Source: Acidobacteriota bacterium
GTDB lineage: Bacteria > Acidobacteriota > Terriglobia > Terriglobales > Acidobacteriaceae
Length of the DNA stretch: 9,150 nt
Direction: 5' to 3'
Assembly: GCA_021781255.1 (NCBI GenBank)
Contig: JAJXXG010000626.1
Coordinates: forward strand, 1 to 9,150
Positions 1-7,306 of this stretch are shown here, piece after piece (the first letter of the stretch is position 1; the number at the start of each line of letters is the position of its first letter). The notes beneath the pieces were generated by a model. That model did not search any database. It had not been told where the DNA came from and saw nothing but the letters and a program-made list of their open reading frames with translations. The translations under genes were made by a program, and so were the position numbers.

Positions 1-45
1 GACGATCAACCATTGTTCATCGGTCAACTCCCAGCGTCCAGCCAT
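1..45 (-). CDS. IS5-family transposase, N-terminal fragment (runs off the window)
   Basis: Reading the minus strand from ATG at 45 gives 15 codons, MAGRWELTDEQWLIV, to the edge of the window. The pattern R-x-x-LTDEQW followed by hydrophobic residues is the hallmark N-terminus of IS5-family (DUF4096-type) DDE transposases, which begin with a short DNA-binding segment before the catalytic domain. The catalytic part is not visible, so whether the enzyme is intact cannot be judged. There is no strong ribosome-binding site ahead of the ATG, which is common for transposases. It points away from the receptor gene it has interrupted. Confidence 0.75.
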   Translation of the reverse strand, partial: MAGRWELTDEQWLIV

Positions 46-73
46 CGGCTCGTTCGCGGGATCACACAGAGCA

Positions 74-103
74 ATTACAGAATGAACCAGTTCCGCCCCT
101 CAA
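74..103 (-). promoter_or_regulatory. Possible IS transposase promoter
   Basis: On the minus strand a -35-like TTGAGG (103-98) and a -10-like TGTAAT (79-74) are separated by 18 bases and lie about 30 bases ahead of the transposase ATG. Spacing and position fit a weak sigma-70-type promoter inside the IS end. This is hexamer matching only. Confidence 0.3.
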
Positions 104-109
104 AGGTTT

Positions 110-3100
110 ATGAGACTGGTTCTAGGCACCATCTATAGCAGCAACGGCGCGCCAGTCACTTCCAACGCCTTTCTGCTGGATGGAACACCGACTCAGACCC
201 TTCTCGCATTCAACGGCTCTTCCGCCACGGGCACCTCACTCGGCGTGGACGGCATCGCCGAATACAAGGTGGTCACCAATTCGTTCAGCGCCGAATATGG
301 CATGAACATGGGCAGCCAGATGACCATCATCAGCAAAGGCGGCACCAACGAATTCCATGGCGACGTGTTTGAATACCTGCGCAACCGGGTGTTCGACGCC
401 AGGAACTATTTCGACCAATCGCAGATGGACTGCCTGGCGGGCGGCGGCACTGACTGCCCGCGCAGTCCGCAGTACCAGCGCAACAACTTCGGCGGCGCGT
501 TCGGCGGCCCCATCAAAAAGGACAAGACGTTCTTTTGGGCCGTCTATGAAGGTTTACGGCAGGTCAAGGGCAATGCGATTGTGGCCAAGGGAATTCCCGC
601 TGCCTGCGTAGCCGCCGGCACAACGGCTCCCTATGTCGTGACCGGTGCGGAATGCGGATTTCCGAATCCTTACTTCTCAATGACGGTGGACCCCTATATC
701 CAGAAGTTGCTTCCACTGTATGCACCGCAATACGCGAATTACACACAAATCTCGCACGAGAACGTGGACCACGCGCAGATGCGCGTCGACCAGAATTTCA
801 GCGGCAAAGATACCTTCTTCGCCCGCTATACCATTGACGATGCCAACGAAACCAGCCCTGGCCCGGGGAATGGAGCCACCGCCGCCGGCTTCGGCGAATT
901 CCAGGATCAAGTGTCAAGCCGGAGCCAGTTCATCACACTTTCAGAAAGTCACATATTTTCAGCTGCATTTCTCAACACCGCACGGCTCTCCTTCAGCCGG
1001 ACAGACATCAATACCACGTCCACGAATACTCCTAACGCCTCCGCCCCCGAAGTGTTGAATAATCCCGGCGCTTCTATGGGGCTCTTTATCATCGGCTCGA
1101 CCGGCCTCTCCAGTCCGTACTACACCACCATGGGCGCTGACCAAGGCAGTCCTAACCAGCACCTGCAGAACTACTGGAGCCTGGGCGACGACTTGTTCTA
1201 TACCAAGGGAAGACACGCTCTGAAATTCGGGTTCCTGGGCAACCGCATTCAGTATGTCACCAATAACATCTGGGTTCCCTACGGCTCTACGTCCTTTGCC
1301 AACTTCTGCCCCGACAACTTTAACCCTTACACACCTGGCACCAATGGACAGGTATCAGGCGACTCCACTGGGTTAGCGTGCTTCCTGTTCAACCAGCCGT
1401 TCCTGGAACTCGCGGAGACCGCCGGCAGCCAGGGGCATCGCACCTTCGACTACTTTACATACGGCGTCTACGGGCAGGACGATTGGCGCATGACGCCGCG
1501 CTTAACTGTCAACATCGGTCTGCGTTACGAATTCAACACCACGCTGAATGAAGCGCACGGCTTCCAGACCTCTCTTCTGAATCCTGCCGCTGACGTCGCT
1601 GTGGTCGGCGGGTCAGGATGGACAAACCCGTTCACACCCGGGCAGCCTATCAACAATCCCTCGCTCAAGAACTTCAGCCCGCGGGTGGGATTCGCCTGGG
1701 ACCCCACCGGTAAAGGAAACACTTCCATCCACGGCGCCTATGGCATGTACTACGATTTGGGCATGCCGGGCCTGAACGTTTTCACTTATGAAACGGGAGA
1801 CCCGCCTTACGCAGGCTTCGCAACCTCTACCGCGTCGTACTTAGGCCCAGGGAACTACCTCACCAATTGGTATCCGAATTACATGGCGACACCCGCGGCC
1901 GATTACGGAGCATTCCAGCCGCCGTTCCTCTGGCCGGGTTCCACAAACACGTTTCCGGGTTTTTCCCCCTACTCCGATTTTTTCACCACTCAGTACCAGC
2001 AAAAACAGTCGTACTTGATGCAGTGGAACGTGTCTGTTGACCGCCAACTGCCCGGCGCCATCGGCTTAACAGCGGCGTATGTGGGAACCCGCGGCATCCA
2101 TCTTTGGGGACAGGAGGATGGGAATCCATGCGTTCCCACAGGCTTTGTTAATGGGCTGCCTACCTGGGCGAATCGGGGCAACGTCGAATGTCCTTACGTG
2201 AATTCCGCGTTCAACGCCTCAACCGGGGTTCCGGGGGGACATTACTGCTCGGTCGTTTCAGTCAATCCATTCGTCGGCGTCGTAACCGTCCCCAGCGGAC
2301 GGGAGAACTGTAACATGGGCCCCACCCTCTTAGTAACAACAAACTCCGAGTCCTGGTATAACGCCCTGCAAGTTACCCTTCAAAAGCACATGTCCCATGG
2401 TTTGGAGTTCCAGAGCGCCTATACCTGGTCAAAGAACTTTGATACGTCGCAGGGCGGGCTACCTATCTATGGCGAAGTACATACTCCTTATGCTCAGTCA
2501 CGCTATGATCGGGGACTTACTGCAACCAATGCCAACCAAAACTGGCGCTTCAATGCGCTCTACCACTTTCCGACGATGAAGTCGAAAGGTATCCTTTCCA
2601 CGTTAGCCAATGGCTGGTGGACGGGAAACATTATCGCGGTCCAGAGCGGGTATCCATTTACCCCGGTTGCGCCCGGCGATGCATCACTGAACGAAGTGAG
2701 TGAATTGACCTCAGGCTACGAACGTCCCGACATCGTCACTTCGGCCAATATCGGCGATGTGACGACGTGCGTACTCAGCTACGGCCAGTGTACTGGCACG
2801 ACGCCCCAGGGCCGGGTATACAACCCCAACGCCGTGGTATTCAATCGGGGAACAGTCATTACCCATAACCCGCAGCACGTGAGCGGCGATCTGGTCACAT
2901 GGTTCAACCCCAACATGTTCACAGAGCCGCTTCCGGGAAATCTGGGCAGCGTTCCGCGCGGCTTCCTCTTCGGCCCGATGTATGCCGATTGGGACTTCTC
3001 CCTGGTCAAGGACACCAGGATCAACCATTTGGGCGGGGCCGGGAACCTCGAATTTCGGGCCGAGTTTTTCAACATGCTGAATCACGCCAACTTCCTCAAT

Positions 3101-3205
3101 AACCCCGTCGGCGGAAATGCGATATCCGGCTCCGTCATCGCCGGAGAGTTGAGTGTGGCGAACGATGGTCGTGACGTTCAGTTCGCGCTAAAACTGAACT
3201 TCTAG
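110..3205 (+). pseudogene. Oar-like TonB-dependent receptor, 5'-truncated by an IS element
   Basis: This is an outer-membrane TonB-dependent receptor of the large acidobacterial Oar-like type, a family that imports bulky ligands using TonB energy. The frame covers the end of the plug (SSNGAPVTSNAFLLDG, residues 10-25; SAEYGMNMGSQ and GGTNEFHG, about residues 59-85) and the whole beta-barrel. It ends in GRDVQFALKLNF, with the terminal Phe used for outer-membrane assembly. Family members are normally about 1100-1250 residues and start with a signal peptide and a carboxypeptidase-regulatory-like domain; both are missing. The first five codons (ATG at 110 to about 124) lie in the IS end or at the junction, and the frame has a TGA at 83-85 upstream. 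AAAGG sits only 3 bases from the ATG, too close for a ribosome site. I infer a remnant that cannot be exported. The 3082 bases after the junction are undamaged, so the insertion looks recent. A less likely reading is that 5' and 3' halves rejoin if the IS excises. Confidence 0.85.
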
Positions 3206-3208
3206 ACC

Positions 3209-3264
3209 GATTCCAGGGCTGTTGCAGCCCAGACTTGAAGGGGCACTGCTTCGGCCGTGCCCCT
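3209..3264. repeat. Intergenic hairpin repeat, copy 1
   Basis: This stretch and 4989-5046 share an ordered set of blocks: GATTCC, then TGTTGCAGCC (copy 2 TTGTTGTAGCC), then GACTT, then GAAG, then a hairpin whose arms contain GGGCAC and GTGCCC. The copies differ by small gaps and by the hairpin loop. Both lie just downstream of a stop codon on the same strand. They look like members of a dispersed intergenic repeat family rather than chance terminators. Confidence 0.6.
3239..3264 (+). terminator. Stable UUCG hairpin after the receptor gene
   Basis: AGGGGCAC (3239-3246) pairs perfectly with GTGCCCCT (3257-3264). Past one mismatch (3247/3256) the stem continues for two G-C pairs closed by a C(UUCG)G tetraloop at 3249-3254, an exceptionally stable loop in RNA. 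It starts 33 bases after the receptor stop. There is no T-run after the stem, so it is a doubtful intrinsic terminator; it may instead protect the 3' end of the message. Confidence 0.45.
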
Positions 3265-3407
3265 GGCAAATAAAGACTGGCGTGAGATGCCCCTCTGATG
3301 AGCCAGGGCAGGTAAGAGCGCCGGAGTTTGAGTTTAATTGCGAATCCATCCCACGGCAGTCGTCAGAACGATGCAAGTGTGGGAAAAACAGTTTGCTTTA
3401 CTCATTT

Positions 3408-3413
3408 GGAGGA
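3408..3413 (+). promoter_or_regulatory. Ribosome-binding site that fixes the lipoprotein start
   Basis: GGAGGA lies 4 bases ahead of the ATG at 3418. It selects this ATG over an in-frame ATG 90 bases upstream, and the chosen start puts a lipoprotein signal peptide exactly at the N-terminus. Confidence 0.75.
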
Positions 3414-3417
3414 TCTC

Positions 3418-4944
3418 ATGACCGCTACAAGTTCTCGGAGTCTCACGTATGTTTGTCTGGCTGCAATCGTGATATCGCTGTGCCTCTCGGGATGCGGTGG
3501 TAGCGTCCTCATCGCCGGGACCACCCCCGTCAATGGGGACCCAAACGCGCCGATCGTCTTTGTTGAAGGAAGCAAGCCCCCGGGCAACGTTCCATTCATT
3601 GGCTTCGACATCAGCTATGTGGATGCCAAGACCGGCGATTATTTCTTCTCCTCTTCGGGTCCGGACGTCGGAATCCTGGAGATCAATATGGACACAGTGC
3701 TTTATGGCGGCGCTCCCACAATGAACATCATCGATCCGCTCGCGCCGAATTCATTTACCGGGAGTATCGTCGACGCAGAGGGCAATACATGTGTCGATCC
3801 GAACAATTGCTATGCGGGCGGTCCCGCTGGGGTGCTCTCAATAGACACCACAGGATCGATGAACAACCAATCGGGCGTGCCCATTACCGAGTTGTGGGCA
3901 GGCGATGCGCAAACCTACAACAACGGAAGCCCGGTTTACGATCCTGCAAACGACGATTGCAATAGCAGCGTGAAGGTGATCGATCTAGTCAATTCGACAA
4001 TGGCCATCAATTCGGCGTCTACGGTGTACACCAACGGATGCGAAGGGTCAGATGAATTGTCCTACGACTCCAATACCGGTGACGATCCCTATTATGTTCC
4101 CAATGTCAGTACCACCGGAGGTCTCATCCTTATCACGAACCCGGACGAAAACCCCGCCGACGTCGGCAATCGGAAACCCGGCGTTCCGACCGGACCTTTC
4201 GTCAGTCTGATCTCCGTTTCCGCCCACAAGGTACTGGCGCAGATTCCGTTTGACGGAACCAACAACACGCCGAACGCGACGGGCGGCATCGAACAGCCTG
4301 TATATAGCCCTGCCACCGGGCTCTTCTACGTCGCGGTCCCCGACGATGGCGACCCAAACACCTCAGGCGGCGCTATCGCGATCATCAACCCCGCCACGCT
4401 ACAGCCCATCGGCAAGTACACGCTTACAAATTGCAATCCTAACGGCATGGCGCTTGGACCGGACAAAATGGAAGTCTTCCTGGGCTGCAACGAATACGGC
4501 GGACCGCCTGGGGGACCGCAGGTCATCTCCCTCGTTGATGGAAGCATGCTTGCCAGCTTTCCGCAATCGGTCCCTGCCCCCTCCGGAGCGTTCTACGGAA
4601 ATCAGTGCGACGAGGTATGGTACAACCCGGCCTTGAATGACTATCTGGGAGCCTGTCAATTCAGCTATAACAACGCCAATATTACGGTGATCGATGCCGG
4701 CACCGGCCTGGATGCGTCGAAGATCAAGTTCCTGCAGAACATCGCGACAGACACTAATGGATACAACGCCATTGGCGCATCGCACTCGGTCGCATCCGAT
4801 CCCTACACCGGAGCCGTCCTCGTCCCGCTGCCGATGGGCGATCCACTTTGCCCGACTTACTCGCTGACAAACCCACCGCTTGGCTTAGGGTGTCTTGGAG
4901 TATTCGCCCCTCAAGGGAGCGCATTGCAGCAGGGGCTGCGTTGA
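3418..4944 (+). CDS. Beta-propeller-like lipoprotein, cysteine-rich, function unknown
   Basis: The 508-residue product starts with a short N-region, a hydrophobic stretch (residues 11-24) and the lipobox L-S-G-C, so Cys26 should be lipidated and the protein anchored to a membrane. The mature part is rich in Asn, Asp, Gly and Pro. It carries repeats resembling YVTN/YncE-type beta-propeller blades: for example YSPATGLFYVAV (296-307), then AIAIINPATLQPIGKYTL (319-336), then NPNGMALGPD (340-349), and an ITVIDAGTGLD segment (422-432). Ten cysteines follow the lipobox (125, 131, 181, 208, 339, 357, 397, 413, 478, 492), an even number that would allow five disulfides in the periplasm or at the surface. 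I see no enzyme motif. It lies between a TonB receptor and an O-demethylase on the same strand, so a ligand-binding or surface accessory role is possible, but that is inference. Propeller fold is likely; function is unassigned. Confidence 0.8.
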   Translation: MTATSSRSLTYVCLAAIVISLCLSGCGGSVLIAGTTPVNGDPNAPIVFVEGSKPPGNVPFIGFDISYVDAKTGDYFFSSSGPDVGILEINMDTVLYGGAPTMNIIDPLAPNSFTGSIVDAEGNTCVDPNNCYAGGPAGVLSIDTTGSMNNQSGVPITELWAGDAQTYNNGSPVYDPANDDCNSSVKVIDLVNSTMAINSASTVYTNGCEGSDELSYDSNTGDDPYYVPNVSTTGGLILITNPDENPADVGNRKPGVPTGPFVSLISVSAHKVLAQIPFDGTNNTPNATGGIEQPVYSPATGLFYVAVPDDGDPNTSGGAIAIINPATLQPIGKYTLTNCNPNGMALGPDKMEVFLGCNEYGGPPGGPQVISLVDGSMLASFPQSVPAPSGAFYGNQCDEVWYNPALNDYLGACQFSYNNANITVIDAGTGLDASKIKFLQNIATDTNGYNAIGASHSVASDPYTGAVLVPLPMGDPLCPTYSLTNPPLGLGCLGVFAPQGSALQQGLR

Positions 4945-4988
4945 TTAACGAATTGAACAAATGAACGATTGTTGACTTGAAGTTCAGG

Positions 4989-5046
4989 GATTCCGATTGT
5001 TGTAGCCTGGACTTAGAAGGGCACGCTTCACAGCGTGCCCTTTTTC
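4989..5046. repeat. Intergenic hairpin repeat, copy 2
   Basis: This is the second copy of the repeat described at 3209-3264. It starts with GATTCC, followed by TTGTTGTAGCC, GGACTT and a GGGCAC-containing hairpin. Its loop and distal stem differ from copy 1, and it ends in a T-run. It lies 44 bases after the lipoprotein stop. Confidence 0.6.
5017..5046 (+). terminator. Intrinsic terminator after the lipoprotein gene
   Basis: AAGGGCACGC (5017-5026) pairs with GCGTGCCCTT (5033-5042) around the six-base loop TTCACA, and the right arm runs into five T residues (5041-5045). This is a textbook rho-independent terminator shape for the plus strand. It stands between the lipoprotein gene and the demethylase, only 45 bases ahead of the demethylase GTG. 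Confidence 0.75.
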
Positions 5047-5073
5047 TCGGGCCGGCCACTCAACAAACCCAGC

Positions 5074-5080
5074 AAGGAGG
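5074..5080 (+). promoter_or_regulatory. Ribosome-binding site that selects the GTG start of the demethylase
   Basis: AAGGAGG lies 10 bases ahead of the GTG at 5091. The ATG at 4977 is excluded because a terminator hairpin would fall inside the gene. The ATG at 5139 has only a weaker AGGGG (5124-5128) at good spacing. Confidence 0.65.
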
Positions 5081-5090
5081 CGCACCAGCC

Positions 5091-6461
5091 GTGGACAAAA
5101 AGGTCCAAACCGCACAGGAGGCCAGGGGTTTCCCACTCATGCCTTATGCCCCTTACGACGATAACGTAGACTTTTACGTCAGCAGCCAGACAAACCTGGG
5201 CCATGGAACTGCCATTCCATACGAATACAGCGGCTGGCGCAATGAAGTCCGGTCATGGAAGCAGAGCTGTTATCTTCATGCCGGCCTCAATCCGCCCATG
5301 GCATATCGAGTGTCCGGGCCGGATGCGGTGAAGCTATTCACCGATATCTCGGTGAACAGCTATGCCAATTTCCCGATCGGCCGGATCAAGCATTGCATCA
5401 TGTGCAATGAGGAAGGGCTGATCATGATGCATGGCGTCTTGATGCGGGTGGACGAAGAGGAGTTTTTGACCTTCTTTCTCGCGCCTTACACAGCCTTCAA
5501 ATTGGCGACGGGCAACTACCGCGCCAAGGGCGAGTTTGTTTGGGATGTATTTGTGCTGCAACTTGGCGGCCCGCGCGCTCTGGAGATCCTGGAAGCGGCA
5601 ACCGGCGAATGCGTGCATGACATCAAGTTCGGCCGTCAGCGCATGAGCAAGATCGATGGCATTGACGTACGTCTTGTTCGCATGGGAATGGCAGGCACTC
5701 TCGCTTATGAGGTGCAAGGCAACACCATGCATGTCCTCGGCGTCTACAACGCGCTCATGAAAGCAGGAGAGCCGTTCGGAATCACCAAGCTCGGATTCCA
5801 TGCCTATCAGATGAACCACACCGAGAACGGATTTCCGCAGTCATTCCTGCATTTCCCGGCTCCGTGGTTTGAGGACAAAGGCTTCATGGAGTTCCTGGGC
5901 AAGATGAATATGCCGAAGTTCAAGCCGGCGCTTCTCGTGGGCAGCATCGGCCCCGACATGCGGGCGCGCTATCGCAACCCAATCGAACTCGGATGGGGGA
6001 AGACCGTCAAGTTCGACCACGAGTTCATCGGCCGCGCCGCGCTCGAGAAGTATGCCGCGAACCCGCGCCGGCAGGTTGTCACGCTGGAGTGGAATCCCGA
6101 TGACGTGGTGGATGTCTACGCATCACAATTCCGGCGGGAAGAGCCATATATGGAGATGGAGCCAGTGCATTTTGCACAGGCCGGCGGACGGAACGCGCTC
6201 TACGCCGACCAGGTCTTGAAGAATGGCAAAGTGGTGGGCATCAGCTCAGGCCGGACCTATAGCCTGTACTATCGCCAGATGATCTCGATGTGCTCAATCA
6301 ATACCGAGCATAGTGCGATCGGTAGGGAGGTTTCAATTCTGTGGGGCAATCCGGGCACGCGCCAGAAAGAGATCCGCGCCAAGGTTGCGCGCTTCCCTTA
6401 CCTGAATGAAAACCGTAATGAGAACGTCGACGTAAATACGATTCCTTGCCGGTTCAAATAA
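5091..6461 (+). CDS. LigM/DesA-type tetrahydrofolate-dependent aryl O-demethylase-like protein (GcvT fold)
   Basis: The 456-residue protein belongs to the aminomethyltransferase (GcvT) fold family. In this family LigM moves the methyl group of vanillate or 3-O-methylgallate, and DesA that of syringate, to tetrahydrofolate in the cytosol. LigM is about 470 residues, a good match. Family features visible are YEYSGWRNEVRSW (44-56), V-S-G-P-D-A-V-K-L (74-82), CNEEG (105-109), GMAGTLAYEV (199-208), FHAYQMNHTENG (236-247), LGWGKTVKFDHEFIGRAALE (300-319) and ISSGRTYS (384-391). LigM uses a catalytic tyrosine; Tyr239 is my candidate for it. Where I recall family members having S-H-H-M before the GPDA motif, this protein has N-P-P-M (67-70), so the substrate may differ. 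The GTG start gives an N-terminus like that of relatives and has the best ribosome site. No folate gene adjoins it. A terminator lies just upstream and a GntR gene converges from downstream. Other GcvT-fold demethylases remain possible. Confidence 0.8.
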   Translation: MDKKVQTAQEARGFPLMPYAPYDDNVDFYVSSQTNLGHGTAIPYEYSGWRNEVRSWKQSCYLHAGLNPPMAYRVSGPDAVKLFTDISVNSYANFPIGRIKHCIMCNEEGLIMMHGVLMRVDEEEFLTFFLAPYTAFKLATGNYRAKGEFVWDVFVLQLGGPRALEILEAATGECVHDIKFGRQRMSKIDGIDVRLVRMGMAGTLAYEVQGNTMHVLGVYNALMKAGEPFGITKLGFHAYQMNHTENGFPQSFLHFPAPWFEDKGFMEFLGKMNMPKFKPALLVGSIGPDMRARYRNPIELGWGKTVKFDHEFIGRAALEKYAANPRRQVVTLEWNPDDVVDVYASQFRREEPYMEMEPVHFAQAGGRNALYADQVLKNGKVVGISSGRTYSLYYRQMISMCSINTEHSAIGREVSILWGNPGTRQKEIRAKVARFPYLNENRNENVDVNTIPCRFK

Positions 6462-6487
6462 CCCGGATAGAAGGCGCACAGCTCAAT

Positions 6488-7306
6488 TTATGACGCAGCA
6501 ATAGTAGGCCGCCTCTTGGAGTGCGCCTGCGAAGGAGTCCGCAAGGCAACTAAGCGACCCTTCTTGATCTTGCTGTTCTCCTCCAATCGAATCATCCTTT
6601 CAACGCCAAGCATGGCAAATCCAACGATTCGTTCCGCAGCCGCACGTGCTTTCATCGAATCGTGATTGCAGATAGCTTCATATAGTTGGCGATGAGCCGC
6701 GATATCGAGCTCATCCGATGCGTCTAACCCTGTGGTGTAAGACAAGGCTATCCGCAGCGGACGGCTAATTGCCCGATTTAACTGCTCGATAAGTGTATTG
6801 TGGCAGGCGGCCGCGACGGCTGAGTGAAATTCGAGATTGAAGTCGACCGCTTCGGAATAATTGGAAGCCTTGGTTTTTGCCTCGCGCAGCTTCAGGCAGC
6901 GTCCGATCGCTTCAATTTCGTCGGCAGAAGCGCGAACAGCAGCAAACCCGGATGCGGTCGGTTCAATAGCCAGTCGAACTTCACAAAGGTCGCGCAGAAA
7001 ACGCGCATCGGGCCCCAATTCCGCCCACCAGCCCAGAATATCGGGATCGAGTTGATTCCATGCCGCCCGGGGCTTGGCGCGAGTGCCCAGCTTTTGGCGA
7101 GCCTCGATCATGCCCTTGTCCGCCAGTACTTTAACAGCTTCACGCAAAATCGTTCGGCTCACTCCGAGCTGCTGGCACAATTCGGCCTCGTTCGGAAACA
7201 CCAGCACGCGTGAATCCCGTTCGGCCTCCAGTATTTGCAGAGCGAGCACGCGGGTTACCCTGAAATGAAGATTTTCCGGTATCTCGATTTGAGGGAATGA
7301 GATCAT
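6488..7306 (-). CDS. FadR/GntR-family transcriptional regulator (FCD domain)
   Basis: This 272-residue regulator has an N-terminal winged helix (about 13-80), with the helix-turn-helix E-A-E-L-C-Q-Q-L-G-V-S-R-T-I-L-R-E-A (40-57) and a GTRAKPR wing (74-80). An all-helical FCD ligand-binding domain follows (about 101-235). The linker AAWNQLDPDILGWW (81-94) resembles the sugar-acid (DgoR-like) branch of the family; the vanillate regulator VanR of proteobacteria is also FCD-type. Of the usual FCD metal ligands only His161 and His205 are seen. Asn157 sits at the usual Asp position and Ile227 at the last His. A basic tail (about 246-272) extends past the domain. I chose the ATG at 7306; a TTG at 7342 would add 12 residues, and neither has a good ribosome site. 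It is convergent with the demethylase (26 bases between stops) and follows the porin on the same strand, so local control is plausible. The ligand is unknown. Confidence 0.85.
   Translation of the reverse strand: MISFPQIEIPENLHFRVTRVLALQILEAERDSRVLVFPNEAELCQQLGVSRTILREAVKVLADKGMIEARQKLGTRAKPRAAWNQLDPDILGWWAELGPDARFLRDLCEVRLAIEPTASGFAAVRASADEIEAIGRCLKLREAKTKASNYSEAVDFNLEFHSAVAAACHNTLIEQLNRAISRPLRIALSYTTGLDASDELDIAAHRQLYEAICNHDSMKARAAAERIVGFAMLGVERMIRLEENSKIKKGRLVALRTPSQAHSKRRPTIAAS

Larger units (their letters stand above)
1..122 (-). mobile_element. IS5-family insertion sequence, transposase-proximal end (partial)
   Basis: The first 122 bases appear to be one end of an IS element that continues beyond the left edge of the window. 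Positions 45-1 on the minus strand encode the start of an IS5-type transposase. The outer end is placed at about 122 because receptor homology begins immediately after it and because the last eight bases, ACTGGTTC at 115-122, form an inverted repeat with GAACCAGT at 84-91. The next two bases (123-124) are TA, which fits the TA target preference of several IS5-family subgroups. The exact boundary is inferred; the other IS end and the target duplication are outside the window. Confidence 0.7.
3206..3417. other. Intergenic region between receptor and lipoprotein
   Basis: These 212 bases hold repeat copy 1 with its stable hairpin (3209-3264) and the lipoprotein ribosome-binding site (3408-3413). 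I found no convincing promoter hexamer pair in 3265-3405, so the lipoprotein promoter is unassigned. No small gene is supported. Confidence 0.5.

Noticed and set aside
2711..3085. Minus-strand open frames within the receptor 3' end
   Set aside because: They oppose an uninterrupted receptor barrel with the expected C-terminal signature and have no start signals.
3328..3417. Upstream in-frame start for the lipoprotein
   Set aside because: It would bury the signal peptide and lipobox 30 residues in. The ATG at 3418 has GGAGGA at ideal spacing.
4977..5090. N-terminal extension of the demethylase from the ATG at 4977
   Set aside because: It would translate through the terminator hairpin and the repeat copy, and the extra residues do not resemble the family. 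The GTG at 5091 has a strong ribosome-binding site.
5334..5819. Minus-strand open frame of 161 codons inside the demethylase gene
   Set aside because: The demethylase frame carries conserved family blocks throughout this stretch; the antisense product looks like compositional noise.
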